Shown here in pieces: positions 24,557 to 32,836 of a DNA stretch of 57,585 bases (the first letter of the stretch is position 1; the number at the start of each line of letters is the position of its first letter). This stretch comes from Tenericutes bacterium HGW-Tenericutes-1 (GTDB lineage Bacteria; Bacillota_I; Bacilli_A; Izemoplasmatales; Hujiaoplasmataceae). The stretch spans positions 1-57,585 of the forward strand of contig PGXM01000002.1 in the NCBI GenBank assembly GCA_002839155.1, read 5' to 3'. The translations under genes and the position numbers were made by a program. The notes beneath the pieces are model-generated. The model saw nothing but the letters and a program-made list of their open reading frames with translations, had not been told where the DNA came from and did not search any database.

Positions 24557-24988
24557 ATGAATAATTTAAAAATGCTTCGTGAGCGGATGGGTATATCAAT
24601 ACGTGATTTAGCTGATAAAACGAATACACAACCTGCGTCAATATCTAAAATTGAAAACGGTACACAAGGTATGGCAGAACATTATTCTAGGATTTTTGCC
24701 GATTTTTTTGATGTTACTATTGATTTCCTATTATGCAGATCTGACTATGAACAATTCAAACCTGATAAGGTTATCTATAAAGAAAAAGAAATAACCTACT
24801 CAAGCGTTATTAGCAATCTATATAAATTTAGCAAAGATGAGTTACTTAAAATATCCGGTGCAGTAGACTACATGCTTGAACGAAAAGATGGTTCTAAAGT
24901 CGAAATTAAAACACTAGACGAAAATGCATCAAATAACCTTCAAAAGGATAAGAATTATCTAGAGAAAATATCTACTAAAAAGAGTTAA
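24557..24988 (+). CDS. XRE/Cro-CI family repressor
   Basis: The ATG at 24557 has AAAGGAG nine bases upstream; a longer frame from 24329 would cross the operators and leader, so I reject that start. The 143-residue product has an N-terminal helix-turn-helix: LKMLRERMGISIRDLADKTN, then SISKIENGTQG (about residues 4-60). It is followed by a helical tail. It reads away from the early operon with the operators in between, the layout of a lysogeny switch. A TATAAT at 24527-24532 is its -10. Confidence 0.88.
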   Translation: MNNLKMLRERMGISIRDLADKTNTQPASISKIENGTQGMAEHYSRIFADFFDVTIDFLLCRSDYEQFKPDKVIYKEKEITYSSVISNLYKFSKDELLKISGAVDYMLERKDGSKVEIKTLDENASNNLQKDKNYLEKISTKKS

Positions 24989-25022
24989 TGTGAACGGGGA
25001 GAGAAAGGATACATTTCTCTAG

Positions 25023-26396
25023 ATGAAATACATTTTTAAACGTGCGTTACAAGCTAGAGACCTACTCGAAGAAATCATTAAATACTTCGAAGGTCAAGAC
25101 CTTATGGAGAACGATAAAGTTTCTTCTGAGAATTCTGATGTCTCTGATAATATCTATCCGGATTTTGAAACCGATATGGAAGGCAATATTTTGCAGCCAG
25201 AGGGAATAGATCCGGATTTTATTATAGATATAATCGAGCAAAGAAAAAAAAGTGCACACGGGGGTGTGCTATATGAAAGTGCGAGGGCGGAGAAGGAAGG
25301 AGAGAAACAAATGCCCACGCTAAAAGAAGGAAGTATCACAAAAAGAAAAGACGGCCGATGGATGGGCCGCTACCAGGATCAAGGTTTTCAAAAATCAGTC
25401 TATGCAAATAACAGGATAGATATAATTAATAAAGTGAATGAATGTATTATCGAACGTGATCGTAGAATTGATAATGAACGAAACGGAACTGTAAAAAAAA
25501 TGGCTCTTTCTGATTTTATTGATATATGGTTTGATGAATGGATTCTAGCTAAATCACGTTCGAAACCTTTAAGTAATAACACCATTCAGAATGTGAAGTT
25601 TTCCTTGATAAAATACATCCGTGATTCAAAAATTGCAAAGAAGTCAATATCAAAAATATCGGATTTTGATATTGACTTGATGATTGATGATATCCCAACT
25701 AAATCAATGCAAGCGAGAACATATGGTTATTTAAAAGCTGTTTTTGATAAAGCCATTATGAAAAAAATAATTAAAGAATCACCGTTTAAATTCGTCGAAA
25801 AAAGAGCAAGGCCAGCTCGTAAGAGAAAGTATATACCTGACACTCAAACAATGCATGAATTTCTTGAATGGCTTAAAATTGAAGCAACTGATTGTTATTA
25901 TATTGGTAAGTTCATAATTGGTTCGGGAATGAGAATGGGTGAAGTGTTAGCTTTGACCTGGGATGATATCGATTTTGATAATAAACGAGCTTCAGTAAAT
26001 AAAGCGTTTAGTCAAGCTGATAATGCTGTTGTAGATCATCCAAAGACAGAAGCAGGTTTTAGAAATACACCACTATTTGACGAAGCTTTAGAAGTATTGA
26101 ACGAAATACCAGTTAATAAGAAGACAAAAGAGATCTTTTGGATGCTGTCTAAAAGACACATATCCCATAAATTTCCCGAAAAAGCATTAAAATATGGATT
26201 GCCTCGATTGCCAATACATAATTTAAGACACTATTACGCTAGTTTGTGCGCTGCAATGGGTGTCGATAAAAAGACTTATTCTCTTTGGATGGGTCATTCT
26301 GATATCATTCAAACGGACGATTATACCCATAATTTATCTGAATTTGAACAAGATCAGATTAATAAAATGGCTAAAAAGCGCATTAAAAAACAATAA
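25023..26396 (+). CDS. int: Tyrosine recombinase (integrase)
   Basis: Catalytic set visible: Arg in GSGMRMGEVLALTWDD, Lys in VDHPKTEAGFRN, HxxR in IHNLRHYYASL, then MGHSDI with Tyr in DDYTHN. Related enzymes begin at MPTLKEGSITKRKDGRW, which here is Met97 (ATG 25311) with a strong GGAAGGAGAG site. The frame is open 96 codons further upstream, through an acidic stretch and a GCACAC/GTGTGC hairpin. The true protein may therefore be 361 residues, with the upstream part as leader. It lies directly beside the intact tRNA-Pro and candidate arm sites, so it should catalyse integration and excision of the 22.5-kb element. Confidence 0.93.
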   Translation: MKYIFKRALQARDLLEEIIKYFEGQDLMENDKVSSENSDVSDNIYPDFETDMEGNILQPEGIDPDFIIDIIEQRKKSAHGGVLYESARAEKEGEKQMPTLKEGSITKRKDGRWMGRYQDQGFQKSVYANNRIDIINKVNECIIERDRRIDNERNGTVKKMALSDFIDIWFDEWILAKSRSKPLSNNTIQNVKFSLIKYIRDSKIAKKSISKISDFDIDLMIDDIPTKSMQARTYGYLKAVFDKAIMKKIIKESPFKFVEKRARPARKRKYIPDTQTMHEFLEWLKIEATDCYYIGKFIIGSGMRMGEVLALTWDDIDFDNKRASVNKAFSQADNAVVDHPKTEAGFRNTPLFDEALEVLNEIPVNKKTKEIFWMLSKRHISHKFPEKALKYGLPRLPIHNLRHYYASLCAAMGVDKKTYSLWMGHSDIIQTDDYTHNLSEFEQDQINKMAKKRIKKQ

Positions 26397-26398
26397 TT

Positions 26399-26427
26399 TT
26401 TGACACAGATTTTGACACAGATTTTAG
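26399..26427. repeat. Candidate integrase arm-type sites, right end
   Basis: Two tandem TTTGACACAGAT copies (26399-26410, 26411-26422) just after the integrase stop, matching 4157-4185 in sequence and orientation. Confidence 0.6.
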
Positions 26428-26577
26428 ATATAAACTTGTAACTCTATGGTTTATGCGCATAAAAAAGGTGCCATTCTAAGCAAGAATGACACCTAAATCA
26501 TAGGTTTTACCTATGAAATCATCGAAATGGTCGGAAAGACAGGATTTGAACCTGCGACCTCTTGGACCCCATCCAAG
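26421..26577. repeat. attR: right 157-bp direct repeat of the integrated element
   Basis: Matches 3944-4100 at 154 of 157 positions. It supplies the tRNA 3' half and a terminator that together restore a working tRNA-Pro gene after insertion. Confidence 0.92.
26466..26494 (-). terminator. tRNA-Pro terminator
   Basis: Minus-strand hairpin AGGTGTCATTCT / AGAATGGCACCT with a T run. It probably also acts on the integrase message from the other side, as the plus strand has no long T run. Confidence 0.75.
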
Positions 26578-26604
26578 CGCTCTACCAAGCTAAGCTACTT
26601 CCCG
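26528..26604 (-). tRNA. tRNA-Pro (anticodon GGG), CCA encoded
   Basis: A 77-nt cloverleaf. Acceptor CGGGAAG pairs with CTTTCCG (one G-U), anticodon arm CTTGG-ATGGGGT-CCAAG, T arm with GGTTCAAATCC, discriminator A and encoded CCA. The loop ATGGGGT is the same as in bacterial tRNA-Pro(GGG). Its 3' half from the anticodon stem on comes from the integrated element. Confidence 0.95.
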
Positions 26605-26614
26605 GGCATTATTG

Positions 26615-26620
26615 ATTATA
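26615..26620 (-). promoter_or_regulatory. -10 box of the tRNA-Pro gene
   Basis: Minus-strand TATAAT ten bases upstream of the tRNA 5' end; no good -35 seen. Confidence 0.5.
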
Positions 26621-26643
26621 TCAAAACAAGCATCAAAATGCCA

Positions 26644-27930
26644 CTAGTTTTTATTCATTAATTCTATTTTTTGGAAATGCCATAAATTATCGATGATGCG
26701 GTAAAATATTGCACTTACTAAAATATCCGCAGCTCCCCCAAAGGATAATCCTTGTGCAATACACCACGTCGTCATTTTCTCGAGTTGGTCTTTATCATAA
26801 ACATCAAGTGTTTTAAACATTGCTTTAACCATTTCCATGGTTTGTGGATTTTTAGCACGTTTCGCTAAGACAGTATCTTCAGATAACACAATGGCTTCGA
26901 CTAAAGCTTTTGTGAGGGATGCATCGGAATAATCATCTAAATACTCACTGATTTTTTGAACGGTTGGCATGCCTCGCATAGCTTCCATTCGAGCACCACC
27001 AATACCATGTTCTTGGTAAAGTCTTAATCCAGAGGTATCAATTTTAGCACTAAAATCATGAATTAAAGGAGACGTCATATTTTTGATAATGTCAAAAATA
27101 TCATCAAGAGGACGTTTCTTTTGAAATGCAAATCCTGTAGCGGCACAAACAATGCCTAAATTGAAAATGAGTCCTTTATAACAATTGACGCCGTTTGTGG
27201 CTTGATGCATCGCCTCTTCTGCTTGTAAACCAATTTCTCGAATATTCTTAAATAATACAGAAAGTGATTTCGTTACCCAACCACTTATAAACATCTTTTC
27301 AAAATAAGGCATAATTGCTTTCTTGGCTTCTAACATCATTTGATAATCCATATCTTTGTGAGATCCCATGGAATAGGGTGTAACGAGACCAAATTTTGGA
27401 TCAAGATTGAGTTCATAAGACATGGCTTTATCAATTGAATCCATGATGATTTTACATGAATCACTTAAAGCTATCTCATTCACTTTCGCTAAAACTTCAC
27501 TCATAGGATGGGTCATATTTCGGCTACAATCAAACGCATTTTTACCGCATACTAAACATTTTCTTGGAAATTCTCGGTTCAGTGATTTAAGAGAATCAGC
27601 GTGAACATCTAAATCAACTAATCGACCATAAGGTGAATTTTCTTCGATTTCAATCATTTGATTTTTTAACGTTAATGGATCAGTGTCTTTAATAATATAC
27701 ACAATCGAAGGTCCATCGGCACCTTCCATTCGAAACTTTTCTGCATAATCAATATTAGCTAATAATTTCTCATAATAACCAACCACTAGATATGCAACAA
27801 AAATCCGTTTATCAGGGCCAGGGATATTGGCTTTTAAAGATAAAGCTATATGCCCCTGATCAACAAACGGACGAATGAAATCGTGTCGCTGTTCGCGGTT
27901 TCTCAATATTTCATCGGCGATAAATGTCAT
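26644..27930 (-). CDS. citXG: CitX-CitG fusion: prosthetic-group synthesis and transfer
   Basis: A 428-residue fusion. The N-terminal part (about 1-165) is the CitX type, which attaches the phosphoribosyl-dephospho-CoA group to the acyl carrier; it contains CLVCGKNAFDCSR. The C-terminal part is CitG, triphosphoribosyl-dephospho-CoA synthase: HQATNGVNCYKGLIFNLG, IGGARMEAMRGMP and SFGGAADILV. Both activities are needed to charge CitD. It overlaps citC by 4 bp and is the last gene of the operon. Fusion of these two is known in several bacteria. Confidence 0.9.
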   Translation of the reverse strand: MTFIADEILRNREQRHDFIRPFVDQGHIALSLKANIPGPDKRIFVAYLVVGYYEKLLANIDYAEKFRMEGADGPSIVYIIKDTDPLTLKNQMIEIEENSPYGRLVDLDVHADSLKSLNREFPRKCLVCGKNAFDCSRNMTHPMSEVLAKVNEIALSDSCKIIMDSIDKAMSYELNLDPKFGLVTPYSMGSHKDMDYQMMLEAKKAIMPYFEKMFISGWVTKSLSVLFKNIREIGLQAEEAMHQATNGVNCYKGLIFNLGIVCAATGFAFQKKRPLDDIFDIIKNMTSPLIHDFSAKIDTSGLRLYQEHGIGGARMEAMRGMPTVQKISEYLDDYSDASLTKALVEAIVLSEDTVLAKRAKNPQTMEMVKAMFKTLDVYDKDQLEKMTTWCIAQGLSFGGAADILVSAIFYRIIDNLWHFQKIELMNKN

Positions 27931-28919
27931 TTTTTCTCCATCATAATCCCCTTGAGCAAGGGTCTAATCGCTTTTGGTACATACGTTAACGCTTCATCAA
28001 TCTTATTTTCTTTCATCAATTTTCTGACGAGTGAAGCAGAAATAATGACGCCTTCTTCTTTGAAACGCTCTATAGCTTGTAAACTGGCTTTTAACGTATC
28101 TTTCAAGATTTGATTATACGCAACCATCACGGCATCGGTTTCGCCGCCTACGTGACGTAAACGGATGTTAAAAGCAGGCATGAAGTAATCTCTAAAGATT
28201 AATGCATCTAATTTGGCATGTTCTCTTTCCCGGTCATCTAACACTTTTAAGAAATAGGACGGGAACGTTGACTTAGATACAATATAAGACGTTGAAGGCA
28301 AGACCAAGATGTTACTAAATTCTTTTAACGCTAAGTAAACTAAGCTATAACGTTCTTTAAAGGTAAAAACGGATTCATCGGTTTCAACGACAAACACCAA
28401 TAAGTAGTCATGTTCTTTCGACGCTTTTTCAATCAGTTGATAATGGCCTAATGTCATGGGGTTACAATTCACGACGACACAACCAATATCTTGTTTCATC
28501 AAATCAATCGAAAAATGGGTTTCCACTTTTTTCTTGATGGTTAAAATCACTTGGTCAATCGAATCGATGCCACCTTCCATAAAGGCAACGACCGATGAAT
28601 CTGCGAGTAGCCGAAATCCCATCGATTCAAAAATAGCTTTATAAATCGATTTAGTAAATACGTGATAAGAGTAGATGTTTCTTGAAGATAGTAAAGATAT
28701 CGCATGACTTACAAGTTCGCCTGCTAGATTTAATCCGCGGAATTCTTCCTTGATAGCGAGTCCTTTGATGATATGATGATCAATTGAAAGGGTTGCGATA
28801 ATGTCATCATTTTCTTCCATGTAGAAGCTATCATCCGTATAGGAAAATCCTAAATCAAAAGAGGATAGAAATTGTTCTATCCGTTGTTTGTCTTTCTCAA
28901 GAAGAGCTTGTTTTATCAT
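27927..28919 (-). CDS. citC: [Citrate/citramalate lyase] acetate:SH-acyl-carrier ligase
   Basis: A 330-residue protein. The N-terminal third is a GNAT-like domain (IKGLAIKEEFRGLNLAGELV). The rest is a nucleotidyl-transferase-like ligase with VVNCNPMTLGHYQLIEKAS, where GHYQ is part of the HxGH-like ATP-binding motif. It uses ATP to acetylate the thiol of the CitD prosthetic group and activate the lyase. It lies 15 bp after citF. Confidence 0.92.
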   Translation of the reverse strand: MIKQALLEKDKQRIEQFLSSFDLGFSYTDDSFYMEENDDIIATLSIDHHIIKGLAIKEEFRGLNLAGELVSHAISLLSSRNIYSYHVFTKSIYKAIFESMGFRLLADSSVVAFMEGGIDSIDQVILTIKKKVETHFSIDLMKQDIGCVVVNCNPMTLGHYQLIEKASKEHDYLLVFVVETDESVFTFKERYSLVYLALKEFSNILVLPSTSYIVSKSTFPSYFLKVLDDREREHAKLDALIFRDYFMPAFNIRLRHVGGETDAVMVAYNQILKDTLKASLQAIERFKEEGVIISASLVRKLMKENKIDEALTYVPKAIRPLLKGIMMEKK

Positions 28920-28934
28920 AGAAACCTCCTCTAA

Positions 28935-30446
28935 TTATTTGATTTTGTAAAGTGTATCAATAATCGAACCATCGCGGTATCTAACATAACCGATGGGTTC
29001 TTTACTCATTTCATAGTTTGAAGGAATACCCGCGATGTCATGAGCTATATTCATGAGTTCTTTCATCGTTAGAATAGGTAATTTAGTTTTAGATAATGTT
29101 TCAATTAAATCAGTTCTTAACGGATTGATGGCAATGCCTCTTTCGGTAACAACGATATCGATATCTTCACCTGGCGTCGTGACACATGTGACCTTTTCTT
29201 TAATGATAGGTAAACGAGCTTTTAATAAGTTGGTGACAATAATCGTCACTTTAGCACCATGGGCTGTATCCGCATGTCCCCCTGAACCACCCATGATTTG
29301 ACCTAATGAATCGGTGGTCACGTTAACATTAAAATCAAGATCAACTTCCGTCGCTCCTAAGATGACAAAATCTAAATCATTCACAACCGGATTATCTTCA
29401 AATGGGTTGCCATATTTTGAAGCGGAAATCGCGATATGACGGCGATTTTCGCGGTATGACCTTGCGGCTTTTAAATCAAAACATTGAACATCATACAGGG
29501 TATCAACTAGGTTATTTTCTAACATATCAACGTATTGACCGGTAATTCCTCCTGATGCAAATCTCGCTTTAATGTTTTTTGAAATCATGATATTTTTAAC
29601 GTATTCAACGACCGCAAGCGAGATACCTCCCGCTCCTGTTTGCATGGAAAAGCCATCTTTGATTAAATTCAATGCTTCAAGAACCTTGACGGTATCTCTG
29701 GCAATTTTTCGACCTACTGGATCCCTTGTAATTTTCGTTGTCCCTGAAACAATGCCTTCAGAGTCTCCAATTTTGTCAACCATTAAAATCGCGTCTACAT
29801 AGTGTTTGGACAATTCTGGTTCAATGATATTATCAGTCATATAATCACTAATTAATACAACCTTTTTGGCATACATTAAATCTTGAATCGCATAGCCTAA
29901 TGTTCCACACGCTGAAGGGCCAAACTTTCCACTACCATTTCCCTCTTTATCGACGGCAGGGGTTGCGATAAAAGCCACATCAATTTTCAAATCACCCGAT
30001 TCAATCGCTCTCGCTCTTCCACCGTGTGTATCCATGATCAATGGTTTTTTGAGGTCCCCCATACCAACTGCATTCGCAATGGGGCCATTGATATAATTGG
30101 TCACAATTCCCGTGATGGTTTGATCTTTTATTAACTCAACCAACGGGCCATTATTGGGAAATAAGGATGAAGCAGCAATCGTAATATCTTTGAATCCTTC
30201 TTTCTTTATAGCATCACAAACGAAATTAATCACTTTATCACCATTTCTTAAATGATGATGAAATGAAATTGTCATGCCATTTTTCAAACCGACATACTTA
30301 AATGTTTCTTCAATATTCTTTAAAAAAACCACAGATCCCTCAGTGGTTTTAGTATTAATCAGTCTTCTTTTTTCTTGTTCAAAAGCATCGCTAGAAGCGA
30401 AAGCTTTCATTTGATCAAAAATTTCACGGCCTAGGTTATTTTTCAT
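28935..30446 (-). CDS. citF: Citrate/citramalate lyase alpha subunit
   Basis: A 503-residue CitF, the acetyl-ACP:citrate (or citramalate) ACP-transferase. Family features: SFHHHLRNGDKVINFV near the start, DTHGGRARAIESGDL, FGPSACGTLGYAIQDL, and GGSGGHADTAHGAK. It moves the acyl carrier from acetate to the substrate. It overlaps citE by 11 bp. In this operon, next to glutamate mutase and methylaspartate lyase, the physiological substrate is most likely (S)-citramalate. Confidence 0.92.
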   Translation of the reverse strand: MKNNLGREIFDQMKAFASSDAFEQEKRRLINTKTTEGSVVFLKNIEETFKYVGLKNGMTISFHHHLRNGDKVINFVCDAIKKEGFKDITIAASSLFPNNGPLVELIKDQTITGIVTNYINGPIANAVGMGDLKKPLIMDTHGGRARAIESGDLKIDVAFIATPAVDKEGNGSGKFGPSACGTLGYAIQDLMYAKKVVLISDYMTDNIIEPELSKHYVDAILMVDKIGDSEGIVSGTTKITRDPVGRKIARDTVKVLEALNLIKDGFSMQTGAGGISLAVVEYVKNIMISKNIKARFASGGITGQYVDMLENNLVDTLYDVQCFDLKAARSYRENRRHIAISASKYGNPFEDNPVVNDLDFVILGATEVDLDFNVNVTTDSLGQIMGGSGGHADTAHGAKVTIIVTNLLKARLPIIKEKVTCVTTPGEDIDIVVTERGIAINPLRTDLIETLSKTKLPILTMKELMNIAHDIAGIPSNYEMSKEPIGYVRYRDGSIIDTLYKIK

Positions 30447-31311
30447 ATTCTTCCCCCAGCATTCCGAAATGTTTAGCTTTAATCAGTAATTTTTTTGCGC
30501 GATCCACAACCGGTTTATCAACCATCTTACCATTGAGACTGAAAACACCACGATGATGCTTTTGAGCATCTTCATCGGCTTTAACAATTCTTAACGCTTC
30601 GTCAATCGCCGTTTGTGATGGTGTAAAAGTACGGTTAATGCTTTCTAATTGATTAGGGTGAATAGCACATTTGGCATTCATTCCTAAGCTTTTAGCGTGA
30701 AGTGCATCTTTTTCTAGTCCTTCATCATCGGTGACATCGGTAAAAGGTGTATCAATAGCTTCAATTTCAAACGCCTTACAAGCAAAAGCAATTTTCGCTC
30801 TCGGGTATTCAATTTCAATGCCTTGTTTCGTTCTTTCAATTTCCATATCACCGGTTAAATCTTCTGCGCCTAATAATAAAGCACTTACACGCGGTAATTG
30901 CGCAATTTGACCGATTTCAAAAACAGCTTTGGCAGTTTCGATGATTGGAATAATCACCGTTTTTTTCTTAATTCTTCTCGCATTTTCAAATGTATCTAAC
31001 AATTTAGATAACATTTTGATATCATTAACGGTTGCTTTAGGTAAAACAATTCCCTCAACAATTTCGTTCATTACCATGTTTAAGTCAATCGCTCCTAAGG
31101 ATGAAGTTAACGCATTGATTCGAACATAGATGGAAAAGTTCGGTTTTTTGATGGTTTCAAAATAAGCCTTCATCAATTGTCTCGCTGAATCCTTTTCAGT
31201 GATACTGACCGCATCCTCTAAATCAAAAATAACCGCGTCCGCACCAAAAATATCGGCGTTTTGTAACATCGCAGGATGATTTCCTGGGATAAATAGATAA
31301 CTTCTATGCAT
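30436..31311 (-). CDS. citE: Citrate/citramalate lyase beta subunit
   Basis: A 291-residue CitE-family TIM barrel: RSYLFIPGNHPAMLQN, DAVIFDLEDAVSITEKDSAR, VYVRIN-type strand, ALLLGAEDLTGDM and CAIHPNQLESINRTF. It cleaves the acyl-carrier-bound substrate to acetyl-ACP and, for citramalate, pyruvate. It overlaps citD by 8 bp. Confidence 0.93.
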   Translation of the reverse strand: MHRSYLFIPGNHPAMLQNADIFGADAVIFDLEDAVSITEKDSARQLMKAYFETIKKPNFSIYVRINALTSSLGAIDLNMVMNEIVEGIVLPKATVNDIKMLSKLLDTFENARRIKKKTVIIPIIETAKAVFEIGQIAQLPRVSALLLGAEDLTGDMEIERTKQGIEIEYPRAKIAFACKAFEIEAIDTPFTDVTDDEGLEKDALHAKSLGMNAKCAIHPNQLESINRTFTPSQTAIDEALRIVKADEDAQKHHRGVFSLNGKMVDKPVVDRAKKLLIKAKHFGMLGEEYEK

Positions 31312-31564
31312 GGCTTGCCTCCATCCGATGAAGTGCCGTTAATAAACGCGCTTTAATCGTATAATTCAACGCGCCTTTATCAATAACAGTTACATCCACA
31401 TGCGCCATATTGACGTCTTCTAATACCGTTTGAATTAATTCGACGATTTGGTCGTGGTAAAAAGCATCGACAATCGATTGAACTTTGATGGATAAAACGT
31501 CACTATCTTTGATGGTTACCAAGCAGTCGTTGGATTCAAGACTTCCGGCAATTCCGATTTTCAT
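31304..31564 (-). CDS. citD: Citrate/citramalate lyase acyl carrier (gamma) subunit
   Basis: I take the ATG at 31564 because it gives the family start, MKIGIAGSLESNDCLVTI; the frame extends back to 31672 but would overlap mal. The product is 86 residues. Ser11 in LESND aligns with the Ser that carries the phosphoribosyl-dephospho-CoA group in CitD. The later IDKGALNYTIKARLLTAL is also typical. It starts 11 bp after mal. Confidence 0.9.
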   Translation of the reverse strand: MKIGIAGSLESNDCLVTIKDSDVLSIKVQSIVDAFYHDQIVELIQTVLEDVNMAHVDVTVIDKGALNYTIKARLLTALHRMEASHA

Positions 31565-31575
31565 AAAATCATCCC

Positions 31576-32820
31576 TTACTTGCGTGAATTCGCTAATGCA
31601 ATAACACGGTTCATCGCATTTTTTACAATCATAAATCCATCGTCCACAGACATCCCCGGTTTCGCTAAACATTGATCGGCTTTACAAGCAATTGCGATAT
31701 TGGTCGTTGTTTCACTGGATAAATTGGTTTCATTACAAGTTCCACCACAATAAGAACCAATCTTCTTTTCGTTACAATAAAGAATGGCTTCAGCAACATT
31801 ATTAACACCGCCTAAATCTGGCGTTTTGATTTGTAACATATGTCCTGCTTTCGCATCGGCGAAATCTTTAATGTCTTGTAAGGTATTGCACCATTCATCG
31901 GCAACAATTTCAAGATGACTATGATTGTCATCCATCGCTTTTGTTAAAATTCTTAATGCATCTAGTGTTCCTTGACGGTCACCAGTATCGACGGGTCCTT
32001 CAATTCTAATTCTAAAAGGTTTAGCTATCTTTTCAAGTTCTAAAAGGTAAGCTGTGATTTTATCGAAATCGTTATTAAAAGCGATACCAATGGTGCCGTA
32101 AACATCAATATGAAACACCGGTAAATAAGAATCTTCTACGCGTTTGCTTAAAATTCGATCACGCATCCAAGCGACGTATTCTTTTAATAATTCACCATTT
32201 TTACCTAGTTTTGTTTCGACATGATTAATTAAAGCATGGGGTAAAACATCGGCGCCTTTCATAATCATCTTATCGACGTTCGTATATCTTTCATCCCCAG
32301 ATTGTGTAAAAATAGGAACCGGTTGATATGTTTTATCGGTAATATGATATTCTTCTCTAATGATTTCAGCCATCGTTCTTTTCTTTAAATTGGCCATCGT
32401 CGATAAAAAAGCTTGAGTAAGTCCATAACGAATCGCCGTGTGAAGTAATTTACCATCAATTTTCATGGAATCATATTTTTCAGCGAGTCTTCTAAAGGAA
32501 TCGGCTTCTTCACCAATGAGTAATGGAACGACTTTTTGATCTAAAAAGGGAATGAAATCTTTGGCTAAAAATAAAGGATCACGTCCACCTGTTCCAGAGT
32601 ATTGAACTGCTGCACAATCCCCCATGCCCACAGTTCCATCTTCTAGCACGATTTGGACTGAAATCGCTTCGCCACTTTGTCTAACGCTTGAAAAACCAGG
32701 GGTAACAGGATTTCCAACATAAAAGAAACCATCATGGTCAGCCCCCGCTTTAATTGCTTTTTGATCATCAAAATAAAAACCAGTATAAGAAGGTGTTAAA
32801 ATCACATTTTTTATTTTCAT
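31576..32820 (-). CDS. mal: Methylaspartate ammonia-lyase
   Basis: The ATG at 32820 (AGAGG upstream) gives 414 residues, very close to the clostridial enzyme. Recognisable parts: TGFYFDDQKAIKAGADHDGF, AAVQYSGTGGRDPLFLAKDF, DVLPHALINHVE with the catalytic His, and MLQIKTPDLGGVNN with the catalytic Lys. An enolase-superfamily, Mg-dependent enzyme that removes ammonia from (2S,3S)-3-methylaspartate to give mesaconate. It follows glmE by 16 bp. Confidence 0.95.
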   Translation of the reverse strand: MKIKNVILTPSYTGFYFDDQKAIKAGADHDGFFYVGNPVTPGFSSVRQSGEAISVQIVLEDGTVGMGDCAAVQYSGTGGRDPLFLAKDFIPFLDQKVVPLLIGEEADSFRRLAEKYDSMKIDGKLLHTAIRYGLTQAFLSTMANLKKRTMAEIIREEYHITDKTYQPVPIFTQSGDERYTNVDKMIMKGADVLPHALINHVETKLGKNGELLKEYVAWMRDRILSKRVEDSYLPVFHIDVYGTIGIAFNNDFDKITAYLLELEKIAKPFRIRIEGPVDTGDRQGTLDALRILTKAMDDNHSHLEIVADEWCNTLQDIKDFADAKAGHMLQIKTPDLGGVNNVAEAILYCNEKKIGSYCGGTCNETNLSSETTTNIAIACKADQCLAKPGMSVDDGFMIVKNAMNRVIALANSRK

Positions 32821-32836
32821 AGAGTCCTCTAGTATA

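Larger units (their letters stand above)
4101..26577. mobile_element. 22.5-kb integrative element in tRNA-Pro(GGG)
   Basis: Bounded by the 157-bp direct repeats at 3944-4100 and 26421-26577. The tyrosine integrase is adjacent to the intact tRNA, with paired 12-bp direct repeats (candidate integrase arm sites) just inside each end, and an XRE repressor sits beside the integrase. Contents from left: restriction-modification pair, HEPN-like unit, secreted/assembly operon, a 566-aa HEPN-like gene, a SIR2 gene, putative replication-control region with small RNAs, orphan C5-methyltransferase, small early genes, repressor, integrase. I see no capsid, terminase or portal genes and no recognisable relaxase. 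It is therefore not a tailed prophage and not a standard conjugative element. A filamentous-phage-like or plasmid-like element is the best inference. Confidence 0.88.

Noticed and set aside
4101-26577. Tailed prophage
   Set aside because: No terminase, portal, capsid, tail, holin or endolysin-like gene could be found.
26644-31564. Citrate fermentation operon
   Set aside because: No citrate transporter, oxaloacetate decarboxylase or CitAB sensor nearby; the operon is headed by glutamate mutase and methylaspartate lyase, so citramalate is the likelier substrate.
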